DNA from: Candidatus Gastranaerophilales bacterium | GTDB lineage: Bacteria; Cyanobacteriota; Vampirovibrionia; Gastranaerophilales; Gastranaerophilaceae | Assembly: GCA_944325185.1 (NCBI GenBank) | Contig: CALUZA010000005.1 | Coordinates: forward strand, 1 to 44,657 | Reading direction: 5' to 3' | Length of the DNA stretch: 44,657 bases | Shown here: positions 15,668-26,447 of the stretch, one piece after another | Numbering within the stretch: position 1 is the stretch's first letter | How the letters are laid out: each line of letters begins with the position of its first letter | Notes under the pieces: generated by a model | What the model saw: the letters and a program-made list of their open reading frames with translations, nothing else | What the model was told of the DNA's origin: nothing | Database searches by the model: none | Position numbers and translations under genes: made by a program

Positions 15668-16511
15668 TGAAAATAGTGTAATAAAAATGTTTAATCTTTT
15701 GATGAGTAATTCTTTAACAAAAGATGAAATTTGCAATGCTTTAAATATTAAAATGCCGACTTTTTATAAATGTTTAAAAAAAATAAAAGATGTTGGTTTT
15801 GAAGTGGAAAAAAAGGGGCTTTATTATTCTGCTTCTAAATTTTCTAAAACTATAGAATATACTTCACTGGAAACAAGTATTTTTGCTTACTTGCTTTTTT
15901 TGGCTGAAAGTCTTTTGCCTGATAAAAAAAATAAATTGTTAAAAAGTGCTGTCTATAAAATGTTATACATTTCGGATGAAACAAGTTATATTGAGGCACT
16001 GGATAAGTATAAAATTTTAAAGCAAAAGATAAATGACGATACATTTAAAGAAAAAATTGAATTGTTGCAAAAATATAAAGATGCAAAATATGCTCTTAAA
16101 ATTACTATACGTTCAGGCAGAGAGTATGTTTTGACTCCTATAGATTTTCATTGGGAAAATGGAAAAGTGTATTTTTATTTTATGGATAATGCAATTAGAA
16201 AAAGGAAAGTTTTGCCAATTGAAAAAATAGTTAAAATTGTTCCCGAAAGTAAAATTCAAAAAATATCCGAAGCAAAAGAGACTATTTTTGAGTTATATGG
16301 CAGACTTGCAAAAATATATGTTCTTAAAGAAAATGAACGTGTGATAGATAGTTGTCCAAACAGATTGGTTATAGCAAACGGAAGTTGTGATAAGGAAGTT
16401 CTTTTTAGAAGATTACTAAGATACGATGAATTATGCAAAATTCTTTTTTCTAAGGAAGATGTTGAAATTTTTAAAAGAATGATAGAAAAATCCCTTGATA
16501 ATATAAGTTAA
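15648..16511 (+). CDS. WYL-domain transcriptional regulator (second of pair)
   Basis: The 287 residues have an N-terminal HTH ('LTKDEICNALNIKMPTFYKC') and a WYL-like region ('VLTPIDFHWENGKVYFYFMD', then basic 'RKRKVLPIEKI'). The C-terminal extension is of WYL/WCX type. It overlaps the preceding paralogue by about 20 bases. An in-frame ATG at 15660 is an equally plausible start, and neither has a good Shine-Dalgarno. The pair resembles PafB/PafC in layout, but its targets are unknown. Confidence 0.65.
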   Translation: MKKNMNSENSVIKMFNLLMSNSLTKDEICNALNIKMPTFYKCLKKIKDVGFEVEKKGLYYSASKFSKTIEYTSLETSIFAYLLFLAESLLPDKKNKLLKSAVYKMLYISDETSYIEALDKYKILKQKINDDTFKEKIELLQKYKDAKYALKITIRSGREYVLTPIDFHWENGKVYFYFMDNAIRKRKVLPIEKIVKIVPESKIQKISEAKETIFELYGRLAKIYVLKENERVIDSCPNRLVIANGSCDKEVLFRRLLRYDELCKILFSKEDVEIFKRMIEKSLDNIS

Positions 16512-16543
16512 TTCAAAGATAATGTTTAAAAGAAGGTAAAAAA

Positions 16544-16816
16544 GTGAGACGTCAGACAAAATATTTTTTTATAGGTTTGCTATGTTTAATGTTTGCTATG
16601 TTTTGCATAACATTTTTGCCTGTAATTTTTAAAATATTTTTTAAAAATTTGTCTGTTGGAAATTATATATTTGTGCAAATTGAATTTTTCTTTTTAATTG
16701 TTTGTTCAATTTTTTACTTGTTTTCTCCAAAATTTTATACAAGTCAAATTTTAAGTATGATTTTCGGATTTTTATATTATTTGTTTTTTATTAGGATTTA
16801 TCCTTTGTTTTTTTAA
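16544..16816 (+). CDS. small membrane protein
   Basis: This 90-residue, very hydrophobic protein has three predicted membrane segments (about residues 8-30, 40-60 and 65-88) rich in Phe, Leu and Ile, and short basic N-terminal residues (RRQTK). The start is GTG at 16544, supported by AGAAGG eight bases upstream. No family is recognised. It is on the same strand as the WYL pair and overlaps the stop of the convergent tolC-like gene by 4 bases. Confidence 0.65.
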   Translation: MRRQTKYFFIGLLCLMFAMFCITFLPVIFKIFFKNLSVGNYIFVQIEFFFLIVCSIFYLFSPKFYTSQILSMIFGFLYYLFFIRIYPLFF

Positions 16817-18381
16817 AGTTCTTGTGAATCATCTATAACTTCTGATGTTTCAGGTTTTAAGGTTTGTCCTATTGATTTTTCTAAATTTGCTCTTGCGCTG
16901 TTGTATTCGTATATTGTTTGATAATATGTTAATTGCGCTTGAGAAAGAGCTACCTGAGCATCTTTGAGTTCTATTGCATCGCCATAACCAACCCTGTATC
17001 TGCCTGATGTTAAATCGTAGTTTTCTTGAGCTTTATCCATTGCAAGCTTAGATACGGGTATTCTTGCTTTTGCGTCTTTTAATCTTGTATATACGCTTTG
17101 AATTTCATAGTATATGTCGTTTACTTGTGCTTTTGTATCGTATTGTATTTGTTGGTATGCAGCTTTTGCTTCTTTAATTTGATTTCTGATTAAAACGGGA
17201 TTTATGGTAGGAAAAGTTAAAAATCCGCCGTAATTATACCAGTTTCTGTCTGTCCAGTTATCTATGCCGCCTTTTGAATAGCTTGCTTGAAATTCAAGAC
17301 TTGGTAAAAATGTTTTCCAGGCCAATTTCACACCTTGTTCCGCAGCATCAACATTTAGCATTGCTCCTTTTAAGTCAGGGCGAGCATTGTTTGCTATTTC
17401 GATTGCTTCTTTCATTGTGATTGAAACAGGCTCATATTTTAAAGACGTGTCTATGGAATATGGATCAACAAAAGGCAGACCCATAGCATTATTTAGTTGT
17501 GAATAAGCTATATCAACATTATTTTCTGCTGCAATTAATTTTTGTCTTGCATCTTCCATATTTGTTTGAGCAAAAAGCACGTCTACTTTTGTTTTTGTAC
17601 CAACTTCCCAAAAAGCCATTGCTTGATGATAGGTTTGAGTAAAGCTTTCAAGAGTATCTCTTGCGACTTTTCTTTGGTCAAAAGCATAAAGTAAGTTATA
17701 ATATGCATCTTTTACGGCACATACGACTTCATTTACCGTTGTGTCTATATCTGTTTTAGCTTTTTCGTAAGTTATTTTATCAATAGTATATTGATTTTGC
17801 GTATATCCAAAATCCCACACCAATTGTTTAATTGTAATTGTCCCAAGAGTATATTTATCAAAAGCACTTGCTTTTACATTTCTGAGCATACTTAAATCAG
17901 GCATGTTGTGATTGATAGAACTTGACCAGTCGAGTCTTGGAGTGTAGCCGGACAATGTTTCCCATTTTTGGTATTTTGCAATTTCTGTTTTTGCGTATGC
18001 CGATTTAATTTTAGGATTATTTATAAGTGCAAGCTCAAGACAATCCGATAAATTTAATTCAATAGATTTTGAAATCCCGCCTTCAAGTTTTATTTTTTTG
18101 TCACTTGCTTCGCCGACATTCATATAAATGTCTGTCGGAATTGAATATTTTTCTTTAACTTTATCTGTTATTTGATATTGTTTTTTTTGTTTTTCAGGTT
18201 TGACTTTGATTTTTTTAGGTTTTTTATTTTTTTTGAATATGTTTAATCCTTTATCAAGTTCTTGCCTTTCAGCACTTGAATTGTTTTCATCCGGTTTGAT
18301 TGTTGTTGTTTCGTCTGCTAGTGCGATTGAAGTGGCAAAAAGACAAAAGACAATAAATAAGGCTTTAATTTTTTTGCTCAT
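16813..18381 (-). CDS. tolC: TolC-family outer membrane efflux protein
   Basis: This is the outer-membrane channel of a tripartite pump. The 522-residue form starts at ATG 18381, with GAGGGGG upstream; a five-residue longer form is possible. It has a signal peptide (cut near SIALA), a Lys-rich low-complexity linker (about residues 45-75) and two OEP repeats, each with long helices and beta segments. The first repeat begins '[20 protein letters not shown]'. The second ends with '[20 protein letters not shown]' and helix '[14 protein letters not shown]'. Its start overlaps the 3' end of the RND gene by 17 bases. Confidence 0.92.
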   Translation of the reverse strand: MSKKIKALFIVFCLFATSIALADETTTIKPDENNSSAERQELDKGLNIFKKNKKPKKIKVKPEKQKKQYQITDKVKEKYSIPTDIYMNVGEASDKKIKLEGGISKSIELNLSDCLELALINNPKIKSAYAKTEIAKYQKWETLSGYTPRLDWSSSINHNMPDLSMLRNVKASAFDKYTLGTITIKQLVWDFGYTQNQYTIDKITYEKAKTDIDTTVNEVVCAVKDAYYNLLYAFDQRKVARDTLESFTQTYHQAMAFWEVGTKTKVDVLFAQTNMEDARQKLIAAENNVDIAYSQLNNAMGLPFVDPYSIDTSLKYEPVSITMKEAIEIANNARPDLKGAMLNVDAAEQGVKLAWKTFLPSLEFQASYSKGGIDNWTDRNWYNYGGFLTFPTINPVLIRNQIKEAKAAYQQIQYDTKAQVNDIYYEIQSVYTRLKDAKARIPVSKLAMDKAQENYDLTSGRYRVGYGDAIELKDAQVALSQAQLTYYQTIYEYNSARANLEKSIGQTLKPETSEVIDDSQEL

Positions 18382-21300
18382 TATTATCCCCCTCAATTTT
18401 ATTATGCCATTTTTTCTTCGAATCTTCTCTTAATTTTTGGATTATTACATAAAATGCAGGGACAAGTATCGTACCTATTATAGCGGCTGCTGTCATACCG
18501 CCAAATACTGTTACACCAAGTGATTTTCTTGACATTGAACCTGGACCTACCGCAAATACAAGTGGTAAAATACCGAAAATAAATGCAAGTACAGTCATCA
18601 TAACGGCTCTAAACCTTGTTATTGCCGCTTTTTCTGCTGCTTCAATTATCGGAAGTCCGTTTTCATCGTGTTCTGTTTTTGCAAATTCTATAATTAATAT
18701 TGCTTGTTTAGCTGCAAGACCGATTAACATAATCAGCCCTATTTGAGCATATAAATCCAATGATTGACCCCAGAGGTATTGGAATAAAATTGCGCCAAGC
18801 ATTGCAATTGGGGCAATTAACATAACGCCTACAGGTAACATCCAACTTTCATAAAGCGCAACCAGAAACAAATATACAAAAATTAGTGACATAGCAAGAA
18901 CAGCTGTTGTTTGACCTGCTGATTCAATTTCTTGCAAAGATGTTCCTGACCAAGCAAAACCAATATCGGACGGTAAATTTTCTTTAGAAATTCTTTCCAT
19001 TTCTTTAATTGCGTCGCCTGATGATTGACCTTTTGCAGGGTTACCTTGAAGCTGAATAGATTTATACATATTAAATCTTGTTATGTTATAAGGACCAGTT
19101 GTGGGCTCTACTCTAATTATTGACGAAAGAGGGGCAGATGCACCTGAGGCAGTTTTAACATATACTTTATCCATTGATTCAATGGTTGCGCGATATGGTT
19201 CTTCGGCTTGCATCATAACCCTGAAAACACGTCCGTATAAGTTGAAGTCATTTACATAATATGTACCGAATTGACTTGAAAGTGCCGTGTATACATCATT
19301 TATATCAATACCTTGTGATAGTATTTTTTCATAATCAATATTAATTATTAATTGTGGAGTTTGTGAGTTGTATTGTGTAAATACGCTTGTTAATTTAGGG
19401 CTTTGATTTGCCTTTTGAATTATTTTTTTAGCTTCCTCGTGCAATTCTTGAGGAGTTCTGTTGCCTTTATCCAAAAGTTGATATTCAAAACCTCCGAACA
19501 TACTCAAACCTGTAATTGGTGGAGGTACGAAAGAGAATATGCTGACATTTGGATATTTTTTAGCTAAGGCATTGGCGCTTGCTAAAATATCATCAAGTGT
19601 TTTATGTGATTTTGCTTTTTCTTCTTTTGACATAAAGAGATATTTTATAAAATTAGGTTTTAATCTTGTATGCCAATCGTCAAGATGAGCAATCATAATA
19701 GAGGTATTTTGTCCGTTAAATCCGTTCATAGTAAGAACAGAGTGAACCCCTGGAGTATTTAATAAATCATCTGTAAATTTTGTTGCAATTTCATCTGTCT
19801 TTGCAAGAGAAGACCCGTCTTTTAATTGAACATTGGTAAATATTGCACCTGAATCTTCTGTTGGTAAAAATCCTGTCGGTATTAATTTAAACATTCCGAT
19901 AAGCGCAATAACAAGAATAATATATGTTATTACTGTTCTTTTAGGAGCTTCAATGAAATATTTTGAACCTTCCATATAATTGTTTTTAGTTCTTTCAAAT
20001 GCTCTATCGAATTTTTTAAGCGATACATCCCATCCGTATGCTAAAAATTCACCCCAAGCTTTTATTTTTGCAAAACCTTTTAAATCTTGTTTGTCTTGCC
20101 AGTAATCTCTGTATAATTCTCTATATTTTTCATAGAAGCTTCTTTGAGGCATGTCTTCTTTGCTTCTTAAGAAAATTGCACATAAAGCAGGCGCTAATGT
20201 TAACGCCATAACTGTTGAAATACCAACGGATACAGCGATTGTTATTGCAAATTGTTGATACATTTTACCCGTAATTCCGGGGATAAATGCAACAGGCACA
20301 AATACTGCCATTAATACTAGAGATGTTGCTATAACCGCTCCTGAAACTTCTTCCATTGAAATTATGGCAGCTTCTTTTGGTTTTAAACCTCGTTCTATAT
20401 GCCTTTGAACATTTTCGACGACAACAATGGCGTCATCTACAACTGTTCCTACTGCAAGAACTAAGCCAAATAATGTTAAAGTGTTGATTGAAAAGCCAAA
20501 CATTGCAAATGCTGCAAATGTTCCGACTAACGATACGGGAATTGCGCAAAATGGTACAATGCTTGCTCTCCAGTCCCCAAGGAAAAGATACACTGTTGCA
20601 ACAACTATTAATATTGCAAGAATTATCGCTTCTGTTACTTCTGCAAGAGAGTCTTTAACTGAATCAGTTGCGTTATAAAACACAGAATATTCAATTCCAT
20701 CGGGGAAATTTTTTGACAATTCTTCCATTTTTTTGTTACATTTTTCTGCAACATCAATTGCATTAGCATAAGAAAGCTGTGTAACTGACATAACTGCAAC
20801 GGATTTATTATCAACTTTACCGTCTGTAGTGTAGTTTTCTCCCGCAAGTTCAACTCTTGCAATGTCGGATAAGCGAATTGCCTGACCGCCAACATTAGAG
20901 CGTATAATTATATTTTCAAATTCTTCTTTTGTTTTTAGTCTTCCCGGAGTTTTAAGAGTTATTGCCATATCCGTTTTTTTAACTAACGGTTCATTACCTA
21001 AAGACCCCGCTGATACTTGGGCGTTTTGTGCATTGATTGCAGCTGAAACTTCCGCAGGTGAAACGTTCAATGATGCCATTTTTTCGCTGTCAAGCCAAAC
21101 CCTCATTGAATAATCTTTTCCGCCGAAAACTTGAACCTCTGCAACTCCATATATACGAGCAAGTTCATCTTTTAAGAAAATTGATGCATAGTTTGAAAGC
21201 GTAACCAAATCAACTGAGTTATCAGGCGAATATATACCGTAGTATAAAAGTCCGCCACCGCTTGTATTTTGTTTTACGGTTAAACCGTATCTTGAAACAT

Positions 21301-21664
21301 CCGAGGGTAATCTTGAAGTTACAAGAGAAATTTTATTTTGAACGTTTACAACGTTCATATCAGGGTCAGATCCTACTTCAAAATATATTTTTAGTCTATA
21401 TTGACCGTCTTTTGAATCTGATGACATGTATAACATACGTTCAACGCCGTTTACTGCCGATTCAATAGGTGCTGCTACAGTGGATTCTATAACGTCTGAA
21501 CTTGCGCCTGTATAAGTTGCGCTAACCATAACCTGTGGCGGGGTTATTGTGGGATATTCTTCAAGGGGTAAAGATTTCATCGCAATAAAACCTACAAGCA
21601 TTATTACGATTGATATTACAAAAGCAAATCTGGGTCTGTCTATGAAAAATTTTGATGAAAACAT
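18365..21664 (-). CDS. acrB: RND multidrug efflux transporter, HAE1/AcrB type
   Basis: This 1099-residue inner-membrane proton/drug antiporter has the classic start ([18 protein letters not shown]), '[20 protein letters not shown]', and TM4 with [13 protein letters not shown], whose paired Asp residues carry protons. Two periplasmic porter/docking halves are present, and the C-terminal TM10-12 region has '[19 protein letters not shown]'. It is longer than AcrB (1049) because of a cytoplasmic/periplasmic loop around residues 490-560. Its ATG directly abuts the stop of the adaptor gene. Substrates cannot be predicted. Confidence 0.95.
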   Translation of the reverse strand: MFSSKFFIDRPRFAFVISIVIMLVGFIAMKSLPLEEYPTITPPQVMVSATYTGASSDVIESTVAAPIESAVNGVERMLYMSSDSKDGQYRLKIYFEVGSDPDMNVVNVQNKISLVTSRLPSDVSRYGLTVKQNTSGGGLLYYGIYSPDNSVDLVTLSNYASIFLKDELARIYGVAEVQVFGGKDYSMRVWLDSEKMASLNVSPAEVSAAINAQNAQVSAGSLGNEPLVKKTDMAITLKTPGRLKTKEEFENIIIRSNVGGQAIRLSDIARVELAGENYTTDGKVDNKSVAVMSVTQLSYANAIDVAEKCNKKMEELSKNFPDGIEYSVFYNATDSVKDSLAEVTEAIILAILIVVATVYLFLGDWRASIVPFCAIPVSLVGTFAAFAMFGFSINTLTLFGLVLAVGTVVDDAIVVVENVQRHIERGLKPKEAAIISMEEVSGAVIATSLVLMAVFVPVAFIPGITGKMYQQFAITIAVSVGISTVMALTLAPALCAIFLRSKEDMPQRSFYEKYRELYRDYWQDKQDLKGFAKIKAWGEFLAYGWDVSLKKFDRAFERTKNNYMEGSKYFIEAPKRTVITYIILVIALIGMFKLIPTGFLPTEDSGAIFTNVQLKDGSSLAKTDEIATKFTDDLLNTPGVHSVLTMNGFNGQNTSIMIAHLDDWHTRLKPNFIKYLFMSKEEKAKSHKTLDDILASANALAKKYPNVSIFSFVPPPITGLSMFGGFEYQLLDKGNRTPQELHEEAKKIIQKANQSPKLTSVFTQYNSQTPQLIINIDYEKILSQGIDINDVYTALSSQFGTYYVNDFNLYGRVFRVMMQAEEPYRATIESMDKVYVKTASGASAPLSSIIRVEPTTGPYNITRFNMYKSIQLQGNPAKGQSSGDAIKEMERISKENLPSDIGFAWSGTSLQEIESAGQTTAVLAMSLIFVYLFLVALYESWMLPVGVMLIAPIAMLGAILFQYLWGQSLDLYAQIGLIMLIGLAAKQAILIIEFAKTEHDENGLPIIEAAEKAAITRFRAVMMTVLAFIFGILPLVFAVGPGSMSRKSLGVTVFGGMTAAAIIGTILVPAFYVIIQKLREDSKKKWHNKIEGDNNEQKN

Positions 21665-22831
21665 TTATTCCCCTTTGTTGTTTGTTTGTTCGGCACTTTC
21701 TGTTTTTTGTTCTATTTTTACAGGCATTTTTGGAGACAATTTAGTTAAGTTTGTTGCGATATATTTATCATCTTTGCTTAAACCTTCTTTAATAACCCAA
21801 TAATTTTCATATTGTCCTGCATCTTTAAAATATTTTGTTTGAACATTGTTCTTATCATCAACAACATATACATAACGACCTTTTGAATCTTGCAATACAA
21901 CTTCTTGAGGCACAACAAGAACATTGTTTTTTTGGTTTGAATATACTTTGACTTTTACAAAATCTCCGGGTATTAAGACATGGTCATTATTTTCAAAAGT
22001 TGCTCTAAAATCCATAGTTCCTGTAGAGGTAGATATCTGGTTATCCCAAAAATCTTGTACGCCTTTTATAGGATAAACGTTGCCGTTTGGTAAAATTACA
22101 TCAACTTTAATAGGTTTTTCGCCTTTTTTAGGCATAAAATTCAAATCTCTTAATTCGCTGAATTGTTTGGAATCAACGCTGTATTTTACGTATATAGGAT
22201 TTGTTTTAATTACGGTTGCAAGCGTTCCTGAGGATATTGTTACGTAATTTCCTTCTTGAATTTGTAAGGAACCGATTTTTCCGTCAACAGGAGATTTTAT
22301 TGTTGTGTAGCTGTAATTTCTTTGTGCTTCTGCCAATTGAGCTTTTGCAGAGTTTACTGCAGCAATAGCAGCATCTTTATCTGCTTTTAGTCCGTCGTAT
22401 GTAGATTTTGAAATAAAATCTTTTTTAACAAGCTCAGCTCCTCTTTCATAATCTCTTGTTGCTTTATACAGTGTTGCTTTGGCATTTGCCAAATCAGCTT
22501 TTGCTTTATTTAGATTATTTAAATATTGAGTCGGTTCAATAGTAAATAATAATTGACCTTTTTTAACAAAATCACCTTCTTTAAAATGTTTTTTTTGAAG
22601 ATATCCGTCAATTCTTGCAACTAAATCAACTTTATCCATTGATTGAACTCTGCCCGGAATTTCAATTGATTTATATATTTCTTTTTGTTCGACATTTCCC
22701 AATTCTACGGTCGGAACTGAACTTAGTGCAAGTGCTTTTGCTCTTTGGATTTCCCCTGTTTTTGTAATTGTAAAACGTATACCTATAAGTATTAAAATTA
22801 CAACTGATGTAACAATTAATATTTTTTTCAT
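21665..22831 (-). CDS. acrA: RND periplasmic adaptor (membrane fusion protein)
   Basis: This 388-residue AcrA-type adaptor links the RND pump to TolC. It has an N-terminal membrane anchor (residues 4-22), a lipoyl half-motif ('RVQSMDKVDLVARIDGYLQK'), a coiled-coil hairpin (about 95-165), a second lipoyl half ('TTIKSPVDGKIGSLQIQEGN'), a beta-barrel and a membrane-proximal domain ('PGDFVKVKVY'). No lipobox cysteine is seen. First gene of the acrA-acrB-tolC operon. No dedicated TetR-type regulator is adjacent. Confidence 0.93.
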   Translation of the reverse strand: MKKILIVTSVVILILIGIRFTITKTGEIQRAKALALSSVPTVELGNVEQKEIYKSIEIPGRVQSMDKVDLVARIDGYLQKKHFKEGDFVKKGQLLFTIEPTQYLNNLNKAKADLANAKATLYKATRDYERGAELVKKDFISKSTYDGLKADKDAAIAAVNSAKAQLAEAQRNYSYTTIKSPVDGKIGSLQIQEGNYVTISSGTLATVIKTNPIYVKYSVDSKQFSELRDLNFMPKKGEKPIKVDVILPNGNVYPIKGVQDFWDNQISTSTGTMDFRATFENNDHVLIPGDFVKVKVYSNQKNNVLVVPQEVVLQDSKGRYVYVVDDKNNVQTKYFKDAGQYENYWVIKEGLSKDDKYIATNLTKLSPKMPVKIEQKTESAEQTNNKGE

Positions 22832-23020
22832 TTTATGGTTTATCTCCCCTATGCTCCATCATTCTATCATAAATCAAATACTGTAATAAATAATAATCAT
22901 CCATTTAACGTAGATGGAATTACAATTTCAAGATAATAAAATTTATTTTTTTATCCCCCTCGATTAGATAAATATAAAATTATACTATTATCCAATTTAA
23001 AAAAAGGAAAAATTGAGATA

Positions 23021-23062
23021 ATGAGAATATCCTCTTTAAGTTAATGGAAAGGAGGTATATTC
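23021..23062 (+). promoter_or_regulatory. possible leader-peptide switch sequestering a ribosome binding site
   Basis: GAATATCCTC (23025-23034) can pair, with one bulged base, with GAGGTATATTC (23052-23062). That second arm contains the GGAGGT ribosome binding site of the 52-residue gene at 23064. The first arm lies inside a 7-codon frame, 23021-23044 (MRISSLS). Ribosome occupancy of this frame would free the downstream site. The leader's own ribosome binding site is weak. Confidence 0.35.
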
Positions 23063-23063
23063 T

Positions 23064-23222
23064 GTGATTAAGAAATATATTGATGTTTTAATAAAAAAAG
23101 TAAATAAATATGATAAAAAGGCGACAAACCCTTTTTTGAAAGAAGAATTTACATATAATCCGTTTAAATCTATTTATGAACAAACTTATATTTGGGTTGA
23201 AAAAAAGACTGATGAGAGTTAA
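23064..23222 (+). CDS. small hypothetical protein, 52 residues
   Basis: This GTG-started frame has a near-perfect GGAGGT seven bases upstream, which is strong support for translation. The product is basic and aromatic, with an amphipathic N-terminal helix (IKKYIDVLIKKVNKYDKK) and a Tyr/Phe-rich C-terminal half containing NPFLKEEFTYNPFKSIYEQ. It has no signal peptide and no recognised family. It is divergent from the RND operon, and its stop overlaps the convergent secreted gene by 4 bases. Confidence 0.6.
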   Translation: MIKKYIDVLIKKVNKYDKKATNPFLKEEFTYNPFKSIYEQTYIWVEKKTDES

Positions 23223-23590
23223 TTTTTTTCTCTTTTTGGACCATATTCTTGTTTTTTAAAGATTGGGTCGTGATTTGTATATTTTTTGGTTCGTTTCTTA
23301 TTGTTATTTGAGCTTCCTACACTTTCGATTGTTTGCTTTTCTAACTCCTGTCCGAGGTTGTTTAAATCTAAATTTTCAATTTCGGACAGATTTTCTTTAT
23401 TGGAGTATATTTCTGTTAATTTTTTCTTTGTTTCTTGAAAAACGTATTCTTCCTGACTTTTGTCAATATTAAATTTTTTAATTGTTGCTCTGATTTCTTC
23501 GTCTGTCGGCATTGTCATTGTTTCAGCGTAAGTAATTTTTGTAAAAAAAGCTAAAAAGATAATTGTAATGATATAAAATATTTTCTTCAT
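23219..23590 (-). CDS. small secreted hypothetical protein
   Basis: This 123-residue protein has a signal peptide (Lys-Lys start, Ile/Phe-rich core, probable cut after TYA). The mature chain is charged and mostly helical, with 'PTDEEIRATIKKFNIDKSQ' followed by a Leu/Asn/Glu region and a basic, probably disordered C-terminus (KKRTKKYTNHD). No family is recognised. AGGAAAC lies before the ATG. It is divergent from the FAD oxidase gene. Confidence 0.6.
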   Translation of the reverse strand: MKKIFYIITIIFLAFFTKITYAETMTMPTDEEIRATIKKFNIDKSQEEYVFQETKKKLTEIYSNKENLSEIENLDLNNLGQELEKQTIESVGSSNNNKKRTKKYTNHDPIFKKQEYGPKREKN

Positions 23591-23636
23591 TTTGTTTCCT
23601 TTATTTTTTTGTATGTTTTTATAATAAAATATTTTT

Positions 23637-25016
23637 ATGAGTTTTGTAAATGAATTGAAAAAAGTGTGCGGAACAAATATTCTTTTAGAAAAAAAAGATT
23701 TATACGTTTATGCGCATGATACATCTCAAAATCCTGATAATATAATTATACCTCTTGCTGTAGTATTTCCAAGGAACACGCAAGAGGTAAGTAAAATATT
23801 AAAAATATTATATAAATATAATATTCCTTGTGTTCCAAGAGCTCAAGGTACAAATCATTGTGGTGGAACTCGTTTGACAAGGGATTCTGTTGTAGTTCAT
23901 TTTTCAAAAATGGATAAGATAATTGAAATTGATAAGAAAAATTTAATTGCAAAAGTTCAACCAAACGTAGTTATAGGCGATTTAAATAAAGAATTGGATA
24001 AATTAAATCTTTTCTTTCCTCCCGATCCTTCAAATTTGGCAGTTTCTACTGTTGGAGGTGCGATTTCATTGTGTGCAGGAGGCCCCAGAACTTTTAAGTA
24101 TGGAAATACTAAGGATTATGTTATTAATTTAGAAGTTGTATTGTCGGATGGCACAATTGTTGAAACATCGAAGGATTTGGCAAAAAACGTTACAGGATAT
24201 AATCTTACAAGCTTGTTTGTAGGTTCAGAAGGAACTTTGGGTTTAATTTGTCAGGCTACTTTAAAATTAATTCCAAAGCCCGAACAAAGACTTTTGACTT
24301 TGGCATATTTTGATAGTTTGGAAGATGCAGCAAAATGTGTTAATAATGTTATAAATTCAGGTTTTATTCCATCTACATTGGACTTATTGGATAATAACAC
24401 AATAAAAACGATTGAAAAATTTAATCCTTGCGGACTTTTAACAGACAAAGAAGCAGTTTTATTAATTGAATTGGACGGATTTAAAAAAAGCGTTGAATAT
24501 GAGCTTGAGATTTTAAAGGAAATTTTGATTAAATCAAATGCACTTAAAATAATTCAGGCTAAAAATGAAGAAGAAAATGAAGAAATTTGGCGCGCAAGAA
24601 GAAGTTCATATTCTGCAGTTACGCAATTAAAACCAAATGTTGTAACAGAGGATATTGTTGTTCCAAGGTCTGAAATTGTTGAATGTGTAAAAAAAATAAA
24701 TGAAATATCTAACAAATATAATATAACTGTTTGCATTATGGGGCATGCGGGAGATGGAAATATACATCCTAATTTTGCATTGGATTTATCTTGTGAAGAG
24801 GAGAAAAACAATTTTGAAAAATTGAAAGATGAATTATTTGCTTATGCAATTTCTGTAGGCGGTACCCTTTCAGGAGAGCATGGGATTGGTTTACATAAAA
24901 AGAAATATCTGAAAGCTGCACTTGATTGTGCTTCGCTTGATATTATGAAAAAAATAAAAAAAATGTTTGATGATAAAAATATAATAAATCCAGATAAAAT
25001 GTTTAATTATGACTAA
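23637..25016 (+). CDS. glcD: FAD-linked oxidase, GlcD / D-lactate dehydrogenase type
   Basis: The 459 residues match the GlcD/DLD family. The N-terminal PCMH FAD-binding domain has 'PCVPRAQGTNHCGGTRLT', 'FPPDPSN' and 'TVGGAISLCAGGPRTFKYGN'. The C-terminal FAD-oxidase domain has the signature HAGDGNIHPNF and SGEHGIGLHKK. The likely substrate is a 2-hydroxy acid such as glycolate or D-lactate, with electrons passed to an unknown acceptor. No GlcF or EtfAB partner is adjacent. Its stop overlaps the ATG of the MATE gene (ATGACTAA), so the two are co-translated. Confidence 0.85.
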   Translation: MSFVNELKKVCGTNILLEKKDLYVYAHDTSQNPDNIIIPLAVVFPRNTQEVSKILKILYKYNIPCVPRAQGTNHCGGTRLTRDSVVVHFSKMDKIIEIDKKNLIAKVQPNVVIGDLNKELDKLNLFFPPDPSNLAVSTVGGAISLCAGGPRTFKYGNTKDYVINLEVVLSDGTIVETSKDLAKNVTGYNLTSLFVGSEGTLGLICQATLKLIPKPEQRLLTLAYFDSLEDAAKCVNNVINSGFIPSTLDLLDNNTIKTIEKFNPCGLLTDKEAVLLIELDGFKKSVEYELEILKEILIKSNALKIIQAKNEEENEEIWRARRSSYSAVTQLKPNVVTEDIVVPRSEIVECVKKINEISNKYNITVCIMGHAGDGNIHPNFALDLSCEEEKNNFEKLKDELFAYAISVGGTLSGEHGIGLHKKKYLKAALDCASLDIMKKIKKMFDDKNIINPDKMFNYD

Positions 25017-26334
25017 ATTTGACGATTATAAAGAAATAACTTTTAATTTAGTAAAACTTTCTTTGCCTATTGTAGGTGGTAATATTTCTCAAATTCTTGT
25101 TAATTTGGCAGATACTATCATTGCAGGAAGGTATTCTACTCTTGCTCTTGGTGCTGTTTCGGTTGCAAGTGCCATAATAATGACTGCAATAATAGGCGCT
25201 ATTGGATTAATTATGAGTATAAGTCCTGTTATTTCAAATTTTAGAGGTGCAAATATTAGAAGTAAAAGATATTTTAAATTAACACTTTTATTTTCAATTA
25301 TAATTTCTATTCCTTTTTTTATACTGATAGAGTTTCTAATTTCTAAATTGTCTTTTATCGGGCTTTCATCCGAATTATATGAACCTGTTAAAATATACCT
25401 TGAAATATGTTCTTGGACTGTTTTTCCGAGTGCTATTTTTATTGCTTTAAAGGAATTTTTACAAGCTTATGAAAAAGTTGTTTTTGCTAATAGCTTGATG
25501 CTTTTTATGGTTATTTTAAATGTTTTTTTAAATATTATTTTAGCATTTGGTTTTGATTTTAATGGGATACAAATTCCTGAAATGGGTGTTAAGGGTCTTG
25601 CTTTAGCTACATTGATTTCAAAAACTCTTGTTGCAATTTTAATGATTCTATATTGTTTACCTTTATTTAAGACTCCCTTTGAAAAATCCAAAAAATATAT
25701 TAAAGATTTATTTAAAACCGGTTTTCCTATTTCTCTTGCTATGTTTTTTGAATTTTTAGGGTTTAATTTGACAGCTGTTTTAATAGGTAAATTTTCAGCA
25801 TTGTTTGCAGGAGTGCATAATATCGTTTTGTGTGTTGCAAATTGTACTTTTATGATTGCACTTTCAATTTCAAGCGCTGCAAGTATAAGAGTAGGTTATT
25901 TCAACGGAAGAAAAGATAAATTAAATATAAAAAGATATGCATTAACTAATATTTTTATGATAATAGGAGTTTGTGTTATCACTTTTACTTTAATTGAATT
26001 GTTCCAAGACCAACTTGTATATTTATTTTCAAGAGATCCTGAAGTTTTATATTGGTGTAAGAAAATACTTAAAATTGCATTGTGTTTCTTATTTTTTGAT
26101 GGTTTGCAATGCGCTTGCGTAGGCGTATTAAAAGGTCTAAAAGATACGAAAATTATTATGTTTACAATGCTTTTTGCTTATCTTTTTATTGCAATTCCTT
26201 TTGGTTCTTATTTTGCTTTTTGTCATGGTTATGTTTTAGAAGGATATTGGAGCGGATTAGCACTTGCATTATTTTTTGCCGCAATTGTAACAAGTTCAAG
26301 ATTAATTTATGATATAAGAAAATTAAAGTTTTAA
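25009..26334 (+). CDS. MATE-family multidrug/cation antiporter
   Basis: This 441-residue membrane protein has about twelve hydrophobic segments. The MATE N-terminal half opens with 'KLSLPIVGGNISQILVNLAD' followed by 'TIIAGRYSTLALGAVSVAS'. The half-repeat begins near residue 235 with 'FKTGFPISLAMFFEFLGF'. MATE proteins export cationic compounds using a Na+ or H+ gradient. It overlaps the FAD-oxidase gene by 8 bases. Substrate unknown. It is not closely similar to the second MATE protein at 41640-42992. Confidence 0.88.
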   Translation: MTKFDDYKEITFNLVKLSLPIVGGNISQILVNLADTIIAGRYSTLALGAVSVASAIIMTAIIGAIGLIMSISPVISNFRGANIRSKRYFKLTLLFSIIISIPFFILIEFLISKLSFIGLSSELYEPVKIYLEICSWTVFPSAIFIALKEFLQAYEKVVFANSLMLFMVILNVFLNIILAFGFDFNGIQIPEMGVKGLALATLISKTLVAILMILYCLPLFKTPFEKSKKYIKDLFKTGFPISLAMFFEFLGFNLTAVLIGKFSALFAGVHNIVLCVANCTFMIALSISSAASIRVGYFNGRKDKLNIKRYALTNIFMIIGVCVITFTLIELFQDQLVYLFSRDPEVLYWCKKILKIALCFLFFDGLQCACVGVLKGLKDTKIIMFTMLFAYLFIAIPFGSYFAFCHGYVLEGYWSGLALALFFAAIVTSSRLIYDIRKLKF

Positions 26335-26375
26335 TTTTTTATAATTTTGTGTTTTTGTTTCAGATTGTATATAAA

Positions 26376-26404
26376 TTGATTTTAAAATAATAATCGGTTA
26401 AAAT
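26376..26404 (+). promoter_or_regulatory. promoter of the prepilin-like gene
   Basis: TTGATT (26376-26381) and TAAAAT (26399-26404) are separated by exactly 17 bases, with the -10 ending 43 bases before the ATG at 26448. Confidence 0.5.
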
Positions 26405-26447
26405 TATACTATCCAAAACATTTTGATATATATACTTGGGAAATAAT

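Noticed and set aside
20427..20678. Frames opposite the RND pump gene
   Set aside because: They are shadows of a strongly recognisable 1099-residue transporter.
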